Positions 17,257-25,690 of a stretch of DNA of 34,766 nt are shown one piece after another (the first letter of the stretch is position 1; each line of letters starts with the position of its first letter). Made by a program: the position numbers and the translations under genes. This stretch comes from Planctomycetaceae bacterium (GTDB lineage: Bacteria > Planctomycetota > Planctomycetia > Planctomycetales > Planctomycetaceae), in assembly GCA_016795145.1 (NCBI GenBank), contig JAEUII010000224.1:1-34766 (forward strand), written 5' to 3'. The notes beneath the pieces are model-generated. The model searched no databases. It saw only the letters and a list, made by a program, of their open reading frames with translations, and had not been told where the DNA came from.

Positions 17257-17723
17257 AATGGCGTCCTTTGCCAGCCAGATTCGTCATTTGCGTGGAAATT
17301 TGCTGACTTCCACGGTTCGCCCTTCTTCGGGTTCGGGCCAGCGGGAACTATAGTGAACACAGTCCCAAATCCCCAGAGATCCATGATGGAGAAATCTGGC
17401 AACAAGGGCAAAAGCGGAAGACTTTTCGGATTGAGAAAACTCGAACGCAGGCGACTGTTCTGCAGCATGTTTCGGGCATGCCGCGGATGCGGAATGTCTC
17501 ATCTGATCCGCCATTGCGAGCCGAACTACTGAATGTCAGACCATTTTGTCAGTCGCGCAAAGGATTGCGGATTGGCGAGATGAGCGACATCTTCGCAGCA
17601 GGATTGGAGCTGTGAAGAACGCCCTGCAGAGGGCGGTCGAGGGAATTGAGAATACGCGGACCAATGGAATCTGGCCGCTTTTGCAGGGACGAACAGTCCG
17701 GCGAATCCACGGAGGGGGCTCGA
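17257..17723. other. Intergenic region and leader of the first secreted-protein gene
   Basis: 467 bp between divergent genes. The portion nearest the secreted-protein gene has two hairpins: 17556-17569 (5-bp stem) and 17620-17635 (CGCCCT-GCAG-AGGGCG, perfect 6-bp stem). A strong Shine-Dalgarno GGAGGGGG sits at 17711-17718. Frames on the minus strand near 17284-17514 show no protein character. Confidence 0.5.
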
Positions 17724-18623
17724 ATGCTACGCAAGAGTTTAGTCGCGCTGATGCTGGGCGTGCTTTGCACTGGCAGTGCGATCGCCGACGACACACCGGC
17801 GAAGAAGCCGGCGTCGACCGGACTGTTTGGATGGCTGCATCGCTCAGGTGGCCAGAAATCAACGAAACCAGAAGCCAAAGGCACATCGGCCACTGGCAAG
17901 CTTCGAGCCAACGCGAAGGCAACGGCGCAGCAGGCTGGTTCGCAGGCTGGTGGCATCGAGCGAGCAGTCGTGAGCGATGCGGAACGACAGGCCGTGTCGA
18001 TTCGACGCACTGCCGGAGCTCCTCAGGACTCTGTGCCAGAGTCAGTCGTGCAGGCTCCTTCAGCACCAGCACTTCAGCCAGTTCCGGTTGAGCAGGCTCC
18101 TGTTCTTCCGAACATTTCTTCTGTCAGCGGACCGCAGTACTTCAGCGCGACTCCGGCAGGACAGTCAAATCCGGTTCCGGTCTTCCCGGGAAACAACTGG
18201 CAGACCTATCAGGCACCAATGCCTACCAGCATGACTTCCGCTGGTTACTACACTCCTTCACCAGCCCCGGCTGGTCCTGCAGGTCCGGTCTACAACGGAC
18301 AGGCTCCGATGGCCATCCAGAGTGGTGGCATGTATCCTCAGACCGGAGCTGCACTGTATCCAGCACCGATCCCTGGCATTCCACAGCAGATTGGTGGAGC
18401 CGCGGTGATCAATCCAGCATTCCATCACCATGAGATGCTGTATCCGCATCAGTACAAGGCACTCTATGGGCCGTACTACTACAAGGTGAACGGCGGCTGG
18501 ATGGTGACACCGTTCGGAGTGTGGTCTCACGAAGACTGGCGTCTCCAGGGAACACAAGTTGACGTGAAGTACAAGTCTCACATCAGCCCGTTCACGCTGT
18601 TCACTCCGCCCTACATCCGCTAG
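17724..18623 (+). CDS. Secreted Pro/Gly/Tyr-rich protein, planctomycete type (function unknown)
   Basis: The start is the ATG at 17724, directly after a near-perfect GGAGGGGG ribosome binding site; a longer frame from 17646 lacks support. A clear signal peptide (LVALMLGVLCTGSAIA, cleavage near residue 22) is followed by a basic Lys/Ala segment containing GLFGWLHRSGG. A long Pro/Ala/Gln-rich region then has repeated proline-paired motifs (APAPAGPAGP-like, YYTPSPAP). The C-terminal block of about 75 residues looks folded and conserved in type: HHHEMLYPHQYKALYGPYYY, KVNGGWMVTPFGVW, DVKYKSHI. 299 aa. No enzyme motif. It leads a row of three secreted proteins (17724-20468). I infer a structural cell-envelope or surface role; no function is recognised. 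Confidence 0.8.
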   Translation: MLRKSLVALMLGVLCTGSAIADDTPAKKPASTGLFGWLHRSGGQKSTKPEAKGTSATGKLRANAKATAQQAGSQAGGIERAVVSDAERQAVSIRRTAGAPQDSVPESVVQAPSAPALQPVPVEQAPVLPNISSVSGPQYFSATPAGQSNPVPVFPGNNWQTYQAPMPTSMTSAGYYTPSPAPAGPAGPVYNGQAPMAIQSGGMYPQTGAALYPAPIPGIPQQIGGAAVINPAFHHHEMLYPHQYKALYGPYYYKVNGGWMVTPFGVWSHEDWRLQGTQVDVKYKSHISPFTLFTPPYIR

Positions 18624-18783
18624 TCCGTGAGTGAGCTCGCAAGGCTCACAGGTTTATCGGAACTGGCCCGCAGAACGACAGAGCAACGATCTCTGTCAGC
18701 CCAACGCGCTGCCGAACAGCGCTGGTCACCGGTCTGCCTCCGCGCAGAACTCCTTGAAACAATTCTTTCAATCAGGTGGAACC
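18624..18783 (+). other. Leader region with three successive hairpins
   Basis: In 160 bp between the first and second secreted-protein genes are three stem-loops: 18631-18649 (GTGAGC/GCTCAC), 18677-18697 (GACAGAG/CTCTGTC, perfect) and 18706-18722 (GCGCTG/CAGCGC). A purine-rich AGGTGGA ribosome binding site at 18773-18779 follows. None has a T-tract. It could be a processed or regulatory leader. Confidence 0.45.
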
Positions 18784-19620
18784 ATGATTCCCTTCAAGAA
18801 CACTCTTCGCAGCCTTGCTGCTTTGTGTGTAGCCCTTTCAGCAGGGCTGGCTGTCGCGGACGAAGGCGTTGTACGGATGTCCGACCGAGCACCAGCTGCC
18901 GCGCAAGCATCGGCTGATGCCAACGAAGGCGTTGTCCGCATGAGCGGCAGTCGCGGCATTCAGAAGGCCAGCTTTGAATGTGGCGAACAAGCTTGTGCAC
19001 CACAGTGTGCTCCTCAATGCGGCCCAGTCTGCCAGCCAATGATGTGCCAGCCTGGCTGCATGCCATGTGATCCATGTCAGCAGGGTGGCTGCAACAACGG
19101 TTGCTGGAACGGCACCTGCTATACTCCAATGGACTGTAACTCCTGCTTCTCGACCTGCGATGCCAACGGAATGCCGATGGCATGGTGTCAGAACTGTCAC
19201 AGCAGTCCATGCCAGTGCAACGGTGGCGATGTCACTATCTTCGCTCACTCATGCGACTCCGGAACGGGTTCTGCCTGCCGAGACTTCTGGCGTGGCCACT
19301 CAATGAGCTTCCGAAACAAGAATGCCCGCCTGGCAGACTGTCTGTTCGGCTGGATGATTCCGTCCGGCTGCTGCGGACAGGGATGTCCTCCGGTTGGCAA
19401 GTATCAGATCGTATACGCTGACCAGCCTGGATACATCAATCCTCAGGACACTCAGATGTACGGTGCTCAGGGTTACGGTATGCCAATGACCGTGCCTGTC
19501 GCTCCAAACGTGAACTACACCTACAACTACAGTGCAGGTATCCCTTCGTCACGAGTGACTCACATCGGGAACTACAACCCACAGACGTCACCTCAGCCAC
19601 TGTATCACCGCACCTGGTGA
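18784..19620 (+). CDS. Secreted cysteine-rich protein (function unknown)
   Basis: The start at 18784 is set by AGGTGGA just upstream and by the signal peptide that follows (FKNTLRSLAALCVALSAGLAVA); the open frame extends 153 bp further upstream without support. The mature N-terminus carries a repeated EGVVRMS motif (twice, about 20 residues apart). A dense Cys region follows, with roughly 25 Cys in about 160 residues, in patterns such as CAPQCAPQCGPVC, CxPCDPC, CDSGTGSAC and GCCGQGC. The last 80 residues are Tyr/Pro/Asn-rich without Cys (NYTYNYSAG). 278 aa. So many paired cysteines suggest a heavily disulfide-crosslinked or metal-binding envelope protein. It shares the CR-FW...P--CC pattern with the third gene of the cluster. 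Confidence 0.8.
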   Translation: MIPFKNTLRSLAALCVALSAGLAVADEGVVRMSDRAPAAAQASADANEGVVRMSGSRGIQKASFECGEQACAPQCAPQCGPVCQPMMCQPGCMPCDPCQQGGCNNGCWNGTCYTPMDCNSCFSTCDANGMPMAWCQNCHSSPCQCNGGDVTIFAHSCDSGTGSACRDFWRGHSMSFRNKNARLADCLFGWMIPSGCCGQGCPPVGKYQIVYADQPGYINPQDTQMYGAQGYGMPMTVPVAPNVNYTYNYSAGIPSSRVTHIGNYNPQTSPQPLYHRTW

Positions 19621-19847
19621 TTCCTCGATCACGAGCGAACGAAGCACGGATCGATTCGAGTCGTGATCTGAAGTGGTGATCATCGGAAGTCGCTGAACCG
19701 GCACAACGTTACTTTGTCAATCTTGTGAGTGGATCTGAATTCGGTGAGTCGAAACAGTGCTCTCCGGAGCATCAATAAACCTCCCGGCCTGATTCACAAC
19801 AGTCTGCTTTTCAGCAAAGAACTCTCTGGTCTCTGGAGAAGGAACTC
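19621..19847. other. Intergenic region before the third secreted-protein gene
   Basis: 227 bp. An 8-bp stem (19627-19634 with 19661-19668) encloses a 26-nt loop directly after the stop of the upstream gene. A tetraloop hairpin TGCTC-TCCG-GAGCA lies at 19758-19771. A strong GGAGAAGGAA ribosome binding site ends this region. Confidence 0.45.
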
Positions 19848-20468
19848 ATGAAAACGTCGTCGTTTGCCTGCATCGCAGCGCTGGTGCTGACAGCAGGATC
19901 AGCCTTTGCTCAGGCTAACTGCAACTGCCAGGGTCATGGACAGTTCGTTGGTTATCAGTCATGTGACCCGTGCATGCAGGGCAACTGCCGAGGCAACTTC
20001 TGGACTCGCCCGCTGTTTCCAAACAGCTGCTGTGCCACGAAGGCCTATCCGGACGCTGGCTGGGCTCCTCCAGCACGCCTTCCAGTGAACTATGACTGGG
20101 CATGGTATGCGAATTACCATCCTCAGGCTTACTACGGCAACCCAGGCGGCGGTTTCGTCGGAAACTACCCGGTTGTCTACCAGCCAACCGACACCGCTCA
20201 GCTTGGTTACTACTACCACAAAGTTCCAACGTGGCAGAAGCGACCTGGCATGATTCCTCCGACACCAAATCCTGCGGACTTCCATGCTCGCGTTTGTCCA
20301 GGTGCCGCTGGATACAACTCATGCCAGACCTGTCAGGTTCAGGGCCAGGTTGTCATGGCTCAGCAGGCCTTCAATGTTCCAGACGGTCAGCACATGGTTC
20401 GTCCCGCTGCAAAGCAGGGAATGCTGGGTGGCTTCCGCCTGACATCACTGACAAATCTGTTCGACTAA
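19848..20468 (+). CDS. Secreted Tyr/Cys-rich protein (function unknown)
   Basis: Signal peptide of about 21 residues (FACIAALVLTAGSAFA), supported by an excellent Shine-Dalgarno GGAGAAGGAA at correct spacing. The mature protein starts with a Cys cluster (NCNCQGHG, CDPCMQGNCRGNFW, SCC), then a Tyr/Trp/Pro-rich middle (YDWAWYANYHPQAYYG, LGYYYHKVPTWQKRPGMIPP). A second small Cys group follows (CPGAAGYNSCQTCQ) and a Gln/Val-rich end. 206 aa, about 10 Cys after cleavage. It resembles the preceding gene in its CRxxFW...CC block and the first gene in its YYYKV/YYYHKV motif, so the three may be diverged members of one functional set. Function unknown; an envelope structural role is inferred. Confidence 0.8.
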   Translation: MKTSSFACIAALVLTAGSAFAQANCNCQGHGQFVGYQSCDPCMQGNCRGNFWTRPLFPNSCCATKAYPDAGWAPPARLPVNYDWAWYANYHPQAYYGNPGGGFVGNYPVVYQPTDTAQLGYYYHKVPTWQKRPGMIPPTPNPADFHARVCPGAAGYNSCQTCQVQGQVVMAQQAFNVPDGQHMVRPAAKQGMLGGFRLTSLTNLFD

Positions 20469-20947
20469 TCGAGGCTTGAAAAAGCCTTGTGAAGAGGATC
20501 ACACCGGCTCCTGCCAACCCGCAGCGGGAGCACTCGTCACTGTTCATCCGCACAATGAAACAGAGACTTGGTGAATCAGCCTGATGCCGCATCAGTGTAA
20601 TACGGGATGATCGCCAACACGCGGCGAAGTCATCTCAGCCAAGAGCAAAACCAGTTCCTCCTCCTTTCCCGAGAGCTCGGCAGAACCCCATGTCTGCCGG
20701 GCTCTTTGGATTTTCAGCCCTGCGAATTCCAGCAGGGACTGATCGAGGCCATAAATTCAGGAATCTCACATCCTGAATCCAGAATATGAGGAACGTAGGG
20801 CGCTGGGGCCAGTGATCCAGCTCGCTGGGCCTTGGCATTCGTGTCGCTTCTTGACAAGTCGAAGTCGATCTGTCGTAATCGAGGCTGATTGGTCACTTGT
20901 GCCGTACATTTCTGTACGCACACTCTCCTCCCATCCCGCCGAAGACT
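20469..20947. other. Intergenic region after the secreted-protein cluster
   Basis: 479 bp containing several hairpins: 20472-20487 (AGGCTT-GAAA-AAGCCT) right after the stop, a terminator candidate at 20672-20714, 20718-20737 (CCCTGC/GCAGGG) and 20756-20777 (TTCAGGA/TCCTGAA). The last part carries the promoter of the next gene, which I cannot pinpoint. No gene seen. Confidence 0.5.
20672..20714 (+). terminator. Probable terminator of the secreted-protein cluster
   Basis: A 13-bp stem (20672-20684 with 20693-20705, one G-U pair, 8-nt loop) is followed by TTGGATTTT. The tail is only moderately T-rich, so this is probable rather than certain. Confidence 0.6.
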
Positions 20948-23900
20948 ATGACTCGCCAGACCTACTTTCTGCCGCTCGCGCTGTTGGTTGTTACCGCAGG
21001 ATCGTTGACTGCTAACGACCGAAAGATCGACTTCAATCGTGAAATTCGTCCGATCCTGTCGGACCTCTGTTTTAAGTGCCATGGCCCGGATACCGCCGAG
21101 CGAAAGGCGGGGCTTCGACTGGATACAGCGGAAGGGGCTCGCGCCGCACTGGAATCCGGTCATGCCGCAATCGTGGCTGGCGATCCGGCTAAGAGCACCC
21201 TGATTGAACGCGTTACGACGACCGATGCGGATCTGGTTATGCCGCCGCCCGCAACTGGTAAGGCTGTGACTCCGGCTCAGTTGGAACTCCTGAAGGCCTG
21301 GATCCAGCAAGGGGCAGAATATCGAGGACACTGGTCATTCATTCGACCGGTTCGTTCGTCCCTGCCTGAAGTGTCGCAGCCGGATCGATGTGTGAATCCG
21401 ATCGACCGCTTTGTGATGGCTCGCCTGGATCAGGCGGGATTGAAAATGTCTCCGGAAGCGGATCGAGTCACCCTGATTCGTCGCGCGACTCTGGACCTTC
21501 GCGGCCTGCCACCAACTCCCGCCGAGATTGATGCTTTCCTGAACGATACAAGTCCGAATGCCTACGAAGCTCTCATTGACCGACTGCTGAATGATCGGCA
21601 TTACGGCGAGCACATGGCGCGGTACTGGCTGGACCTGGTTCGTTATGGCGATACTCACGGACTGCATCTCGACAATGAGCGTTCACTGTGGAAGTACCGC
21701 GAATGGGTCATCAACGCATTCAATGGAAACAAGCCGTTCAACACGTTTACGGTCGAACAGCTTGCGGGCGACCTGCTTCCTGATGCCACACTGGATCAGA
21801 AGATTGCAACAGGTTTCAATCGCTGCAACGTGACGACCAGCGAAGGCGGCTCCATCGATGAAGAAGTTCTGGTTCGCTATGCGGTCGACCGCACCGAAAC
21901 CATGTCAACAATCTTCATGGGAATGACGCTCGGTTGTGCCGTCTGCCATGACCACAAGTTCGACCCGGTTTCGCAGAAGGAGTTCTATCAGCTCTATGCG
22001 TTCTACAACGCGTCGGCCGATGCCGCCATGGACGGAAATGCTCTGGCACCTCCGCCAATCATCAAGGTCCCTTCTGCAGAACAGACATCGACGTTGGGCG
22101 ACATGGATCAGCGTCTTGTGAAGCTGCGTGAAGAGATGACAACCGCTCTCTCGAAGGTTGAATATTCAGATCCCGGTGCCGGTAAGCCCGTCACCGCGCC
22201 GGAGCCGATGGAATTCGTGTGGATCGAAGATGAAGCTCCGGCTGGAGCCAATCTGCAGGGCGACACGCCCTGGGAATTCGTCACCGCTCCGGACCATCAG
22301 GTGCATTCCGGAACCAAGTCGACTCGCCGAAAAGCAGACGCCCTCAGTCAGCATTTCTTCACGGAAGCAAAAGACCGACTGAAGATCGGCGAAGGCGACA
22401 AGCTGTTCGCCTATTGCTGGATTGATCCTGCAAATCCTCCACAGACCGTGATGCTTCAGTTCAATGATGGCACCTGGGAACACCGTGCTTTCTGGGGCGA
22501 GGACAAGATTCCGTTCGGTGCGGGAGATGGCGTCAATCATCGGCGCATGGGCGACCTTCCGGCGGCCGGACAGTGGGTTCGTCTCGAGGTGGATGCAGCT
22601 CACGTGGGATTGAAGCCAGGCAGCGAACTGAACGGCTGGGCGTTTACTCAGTTCGGCGGAACCTGTTACTGGGACCACGCCGGCATCGTGACGAAGACGC
22701 CTCAGGGAACACGTTCGTTTGAATCGCTCGCGGAATGGGAAGCGTACGACAAGTCGCTGACGGCCTCATCCGTTCCACAACCCGTTCGAGACGCGATCAA
22801 GGTCGAAGCGGATAAGCGGAGCCCGGAACAGACGAAACAGATTCGAGATTACTTCTTCCAGAATGTCTACGCAGCGACAAAGGCAACGCTCGAACCAATC
22901 CAGAAGCAGATCGACGATCTCCAGAAGCAGCGCAATGATCTGGAAGCTTCAATCCCGGTCACCATGATCATGCAGGACCTTCCAACGCCTCGTGACACCT
23001 TCGTACTGCGTCGAGGCGAATACACGCTGAAAGGCGAGAAGGTCGAAGCCGGCGTTCCAGCCGTGTTCCCGCCGCTTCCTGCGGACGCGCCGAAGAACCG
23101 GCTGGGACTTGCTCGCTGGCTGACGACTCCGGAGCATCCGCTCACGGCGCGAGTCACTGTGAATCGATTCTGGCAGCAACTGTTCGGAAGCGGGATCGTG
23201 AAGACCGCGGAAGACTTTGGTTCGCAGGGACAATGGCCAACTCATCCTGAGCTTCTGGACTGGCTGGCCGTCGAGTTCATCGAGACTGGCTGGGATGTGA
23301 AGAAACTCCAGAAGCTGATCATGATGTCAGCGACGTACCGTCAGTCGTCCCATGTGACTCCGGAACTCCTGCAGGCCGACCCCAACAACGAGTTGCTTGC
23401 ACGCGGCGCTCGCTTCCGACTGGACGCAGAAGTTGTTCGCGACAGCGCGTTGTCGGTCAGTGGATTGCTGCGAGACCAGTTCGGCGGAAAGAGCGTGAAG
23501 CCGTACCAGCCGGATGGAATCTGGGAAGCGGTCGCGTTCGTCGGCAGCACGACTCAGTACTACAAGCGTGACGAGGGCGACGCGTTGTACCGCCGAAGCC
23601 TTTATACGTTCTGGAAGCGAACGGCCCCGCCTCCGTCCTTGATGGCGTTTGATGCACCATCACGAGAAACCTGCGTGGCTCGCCGCGCCCGCACGAATAC
23701 TCCACTGCAGGCTCTTGTCCTGATGAACGACGAGCAGTACGTCGAAGCCAGCAGGAATCTTGCCGCCCGAATGGTCCGTGAAGGAGGGGCATTCCCGCAG
23801 GAACAACTGGCGTTCGGGTTCCGGTTGTGTACCGGCCGAGTTCCCACGCAGCACGAACTGACGGTGCTCGACCGAGTCCTCGGGCAACATCGCGAGCACT

Positions 23901-24046
23901 ACACGGCTCACAAGGACGAAGCTGGCAAACTGCTTGGCATCGGCGCGTCAAAAGCTCCGGAAGGTGTTGATACCGTGGAACTTGCGTCGATGACGATGAT
24001 GGCCAATCTGCTGCTGAACCTCGACGAGACCATTACGAAAGAGTGA
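20948..24046 (+). CDS. Planctomycete cytochrome c (PSCyt1) / DUF1549 / DUF1553 protein
   Basis: Large exported protein typical of planctomycetes. The start at 20948 begins a signal peptide (LPLALLVVTAGSLTA). A c-type haem motif C41-F-K-C44-H45 lies in the planctomycete cytochrome domain (IDFNREIRPILSDL precedes it). DUF1549 follows at about 110-330 (FVMARL, RRATLDLRGLPPTP, DRLLNDRHYGEHMARYWLDL), ending near a second C330-A-V-C333-H334. A beta-rich insert (about 415-590) resembles a carbohydrate-binding or concanavalin-like fold. DUF1553 occupies the C-terminal half (RLGLARWLTTPEHPLTARV, MNDEQYVEASRNLA). 1032 aa. Such genes are normally paired with a DUF1501 gene; here none follows. The family is widespread but its biochemical role is not settled. 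Confidence 0.92.
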   Translation: MTRQTYFLPLALLVVTAGSLTANDRKIDFNREIRPILSDLCFKCHGPDTAERKAGLRLDTAEGARAALESGHAAIVAGDPAKSTLIERVTTTDADLVMPPPATGKAVTPAQLELLKAWIQQGAEYRGHWSFIRPVRSSLPEVSQPDRCVNPIDRFVMARLDQAGLKMSPEADRVTLIRRATLDLRGLPPTPAEIDAFLNDTSPNAYEALIDRLLNDRHYGEHMARYWLDLVRYGDTHGLHLDNERSLWKYREWVINAFNGNKPFNTFTVEQLAGDLLPDATLDQKIATGFNRCNVTTSEGGSIDEEVLVRYAVDRTETMSTIFMGMTLGCAVCHDHKFDPVSQKEFYQLYAFYNASADAAMDGNALAPPPIIKVPSAEQTSTLGDMDQRLVKLREEMTTALSKVEYSDPGAGKPVTAPEPMEFVWIEDEAPAGANLQGDTPWEFVTAPDHQVHSGTKSTRRKADALSQHFFTEAKDRLKIGEGDKLFAYCWIDPANPPQTVMLQFNDGTWEHRAFWGEDKIPFGAGDGVNHRRMGDLPAAGQWVRLEVDAAHVGLKPGSELNGWAFTQFGGTCYWDHAGIVTKTPQGTRSFESLAEWEAYDKSLTASSVPQPVRDAIKVEADKRSPEQTKQIRDYFFQNVYAATKATLEPIQKQIDDLQKQRNDLEASIPVTMIMQDLPTPRDTFVLRRGEYTLKGEKVEAGVPAVFPPLPADAPKNRLGLARWLTTPEHPLTARVTVNRFWQQLFGSGIVKTAEDFGSQGQWPTHPELLDWLAVEFIETGWDVKKLQKLIMMSATYRQSSHVTPELLQADPNNELLARGARFRLDAEVVRDSALSVSGLLRDQFGGKSVKPYQPDGIWEAVAFVGSTTQYYKRDEGDALYRRSLYTFWKRTAPPPSLMAFDAPSRETCVARRARTNTPLQALVLMNDEQYVEASRNLAARMVREGGAFPQEQLAFGFRLCTGRVPTQHELTVLDRVLGQHREHYTAHKDEAGKLLGIGASKAPEGVDTVELASMTMMANLLLNLDETITKE

Positions 24047-24256
24047 TTTCGAGGGGACGAAAAGGCAGAATTGCACCACCGTTTTTCTTCGTGGTTTTCA
24101 AAATCGGAAGAATTTCTGACATGAATTTTCGGAGAAGCCCAGCGCGCGGCAACTTCATTGGTGTAAACGGTTTGCATGTCAGACTGCAAGCATCCAAAAC
24201 CGTGATGTAACGCAGGTCTGACGAGTCAGGGGCGATGGCCTCTGAAGGAAGACACT
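24047..24256. other. Intergenic region before the ECF sigma operon
   Basis: 210 bp, more AT-rich than its surroundings. A weak ACCAC/GTGGT stem followed by TTTTC near 24073-24095 could end transcription of the cytochrome gene. I could not define the sigma operon promoter. Confidence 0.35.
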
Positions 24257-24784
24257 GTGAGCACAATGAGTCCTCAGGCAATCTTTCTGGAACACGAAGG
24301 CTGGCTGCGCACGGTCGTGCGCAGTCGTCTGAATGAACCGGATGCCGTGGAGGATGTGATGCAGAACATTGCGCTGGCAATTGTTCGGCATCGTAATGTG
24401 CTGCATGAGGTCAATCGCATCGGTGCATGGTTGTACCAGGTCGCGGTTCGGCAGGTGCTGATGTATCGGCGTGCTTCCGGACGACGACGTCGGATGCAGG
24501 AGCGACTGGTGACAGCAGTTCCTGTATCGCAGGAAACTACCGGACCGCTCGATGTGCTGCTGGATGCGGAGGCTCAGCAGTCCGTTCATCAGGCTCTTGG
24601 CGAACTGAATGAGATTGATCGCCAGATTCTGATGCTGAAGTATTCTGAAGGATGGAGCTACCGAGAAATCGCAAGTCACCTGGGAGTTCAGGAAGACACG
24701 ATCGAATACCGACTCCTGAGAGCCAGGAAGAACCTGCGGCGACAGCTGCGGCAGTTTTCGGAAGAGGGTAAGACGCAATGCTGA
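24257..24784 (+). CDS. ECF-type RNA polymerase sigma factor
   Basis: Extracytoplasmic-function sigma factor with sigma region 2 at about residues 10-75 (EDVMQNIALAIVRH, then RIGAWLYQVAVRQVLMYRR, the core/-10 binding part). Region 4 lies at about 110-165, with the helix-turn-helix WSYREIASHLGVQEDTIEYRLLRARKNLR for -35 recognition. Translation starts at GTG (24257), supported by GAAGGAAG seven bases upstream; an ATG three codons on is the alternative. 175 aa. Its stop overlaps the start of the next gene, a membrane anti-sigma candidate, so the two are translationally coupled. The sigma/anti-sigma/PDZ order recalls the RpoE-RseA envelope-stress arrangement (analogy, not homology shown). Confidence 0.92.
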   Translation: MSTMSPQAIFLEHEGWLRTVVRSRLNEPDAVEDVMQNIALAIVRHRNVLHEVNRIGAWLYQVAVRQVLMYRRASGRRRRMQERLVTAVPVSQETTGPLDVLLDAEAQQSVHQALGELNEIDRQILMLKYSEGWSYREIASHLGVQEDTIEYRLLRARKNLRRQLRQFSEEGKTQC

Positions 24785-25476
24785 TCAGCGAACGAGATGA
24801 ACTCTTGATCCAGCGCTGTGTGGATGATGAACTTTCTTCATCGGAGACTCAGGCTCTTCTGAAGCGTCTGGATCAACTGGACGGCGGCTGGAAGACTCTG
24901 GCGTGTGGCCTTCTGGAAGACCGAGGTCTCCGAAAGATGCTGAGTCCTCAGTCTGTCGCAGCGAGTGCGACGCTGAATCCTGTTACGGCATCATCATCGT
25001 TGGTGCAGAACGTTCAGAATTCCGTTCCTGCTTCAACGGCGACTCCGATGCCTCGCGTGTCGGGTGAACGAGCGCGCGAGGTTGTACGACACTGGTGGTC
25101 TCATCCGGTGACGTCACTGACTCTGTGTGCCGCGATCGCGTTTGTCGGAGGTATGTTGATTCCGGATTTCACTCCGGATCAGCGGCCGATGGCCAGCAAT
25201 GCACCAGGGCCAGGTTCGTTCAATCCGGGATTTCCCCGAGCACAAACGGCTTCCAACGGGCCTCAGTCATATCAGTTTCAAATGCCGGGAGCGAATCCCG
25301 TTCAGATTCCCGTTTACAGTGGCGTGAACGATCTGCTGGAATCAGATCGTCGTCATCCGCTGTTCGCCGAGCCGGAGAATTCGCAGGAGCCAATCCGATG
25401 GATTGTGGTCCCGGCCGGAGAAAACAAGTCGATGCTGGTTCCAGTTTCAGAAGACCCTGATCTGGTGATTCAGTAG
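24778..25476 (+). CDS. Membrane anti-sigma factor candidate
   Basis: It overlaps the sigma gene by 7 bp, the classic position of the cognate anti-sigma factor. The N-terminal 55 residues (ELLIQRCVDDELSSSETQALLKRLDQ) form a helical cytosolic region with the 'VDDEL...E' pattern of anti-sigma domains, but without the HxxxCxxC zinc motif. One membrane helix at about 109-128 (PVTSLTLCAAIAFVGGMLIP) separates it from a Pro/Asn/Gln-rich extracytoplasmic part that ends with a small folded-looking segment (EPIRWIVVPAGENKSMLVPV). 232 aa. The predicted job is to hold the sigma factor at the membrane and release it on an outside signal. Assignment rests on position and topology, not on a recognised domain. 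Confidence 0.75.
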   Translation: MLISERDELLIQRCVDDELSSSETQALLKRLDQLDGGWKTLACGLLEDRGLRKMLSPQSVAASATLNPVTASSSLVQNVQNSVPASTATPMPRVSGERAREVVRHWWSHPVTSLTLCAAIAFVGGMLIPDFTPDQRPMASNAPGPGSFNPGFPRAQTASNGPQSYQFQMPGANPVQIPVYSGVNDLLESDRRHPLFAEPENSQEPIRWIVVPAGENKSMLVPVSEDPDLVIQ

Positions 25477-25497
25477 GCCATAGGTCTCTCACTGACC

Positions 25498-25572
25498 GTC
25501 ATTCCCGCGAAGGCGGGAACCCAGCGTATTTGCCCGATTCTGATCATGGCTTCCCGCTTGCGCGGGAATGAT
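25498..25572. repeat. Inverted pair of REP-like palindromes
   Basis: TTCCCGC-GAAG-GCGGGAA (25502-25519) and TTCCCGC-TTGC-GCGGGAA (25551-25568) lie in opposite orientations 31 bp apart. Both carry the CATTCCCGCG core also seen at 9405-9430. They form a BIME-like unit between the anti-sigma gene and the PDZ gene. No RAYT transposase is in the window. Confidence 0.8.
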
Positions 25573-25690
25573 GATGGTTTGCAGCAGGCCGGTGGATGCC
25601 GCTGCGCACATAGAAAATACGACTTCCCGTCACTTTGAGAATTGATCACACTTCTATGGGGCTTGCCCCTTATCTTCACAGGAGAACGAA

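Noticed and set aside
17646..17723. Upstream extension of the first secreted-protein gene
   Set aside because: The start at 17724 has a GGAGGGGG ribosome binding site and directly yields a signal peptide; the extension has neither.
18631..18783. Upstream extension of the cysteine-rich gene
   Set aside because: It would translate the hairpin region and bury the signal peptide; the start at 18784 has a good ribosome binding site.
25470..25679. Minus-strand frame over the REP pair
   Set aside because: Reads through palindromic repeats (VPAFAGMT-type translation); not a gene.
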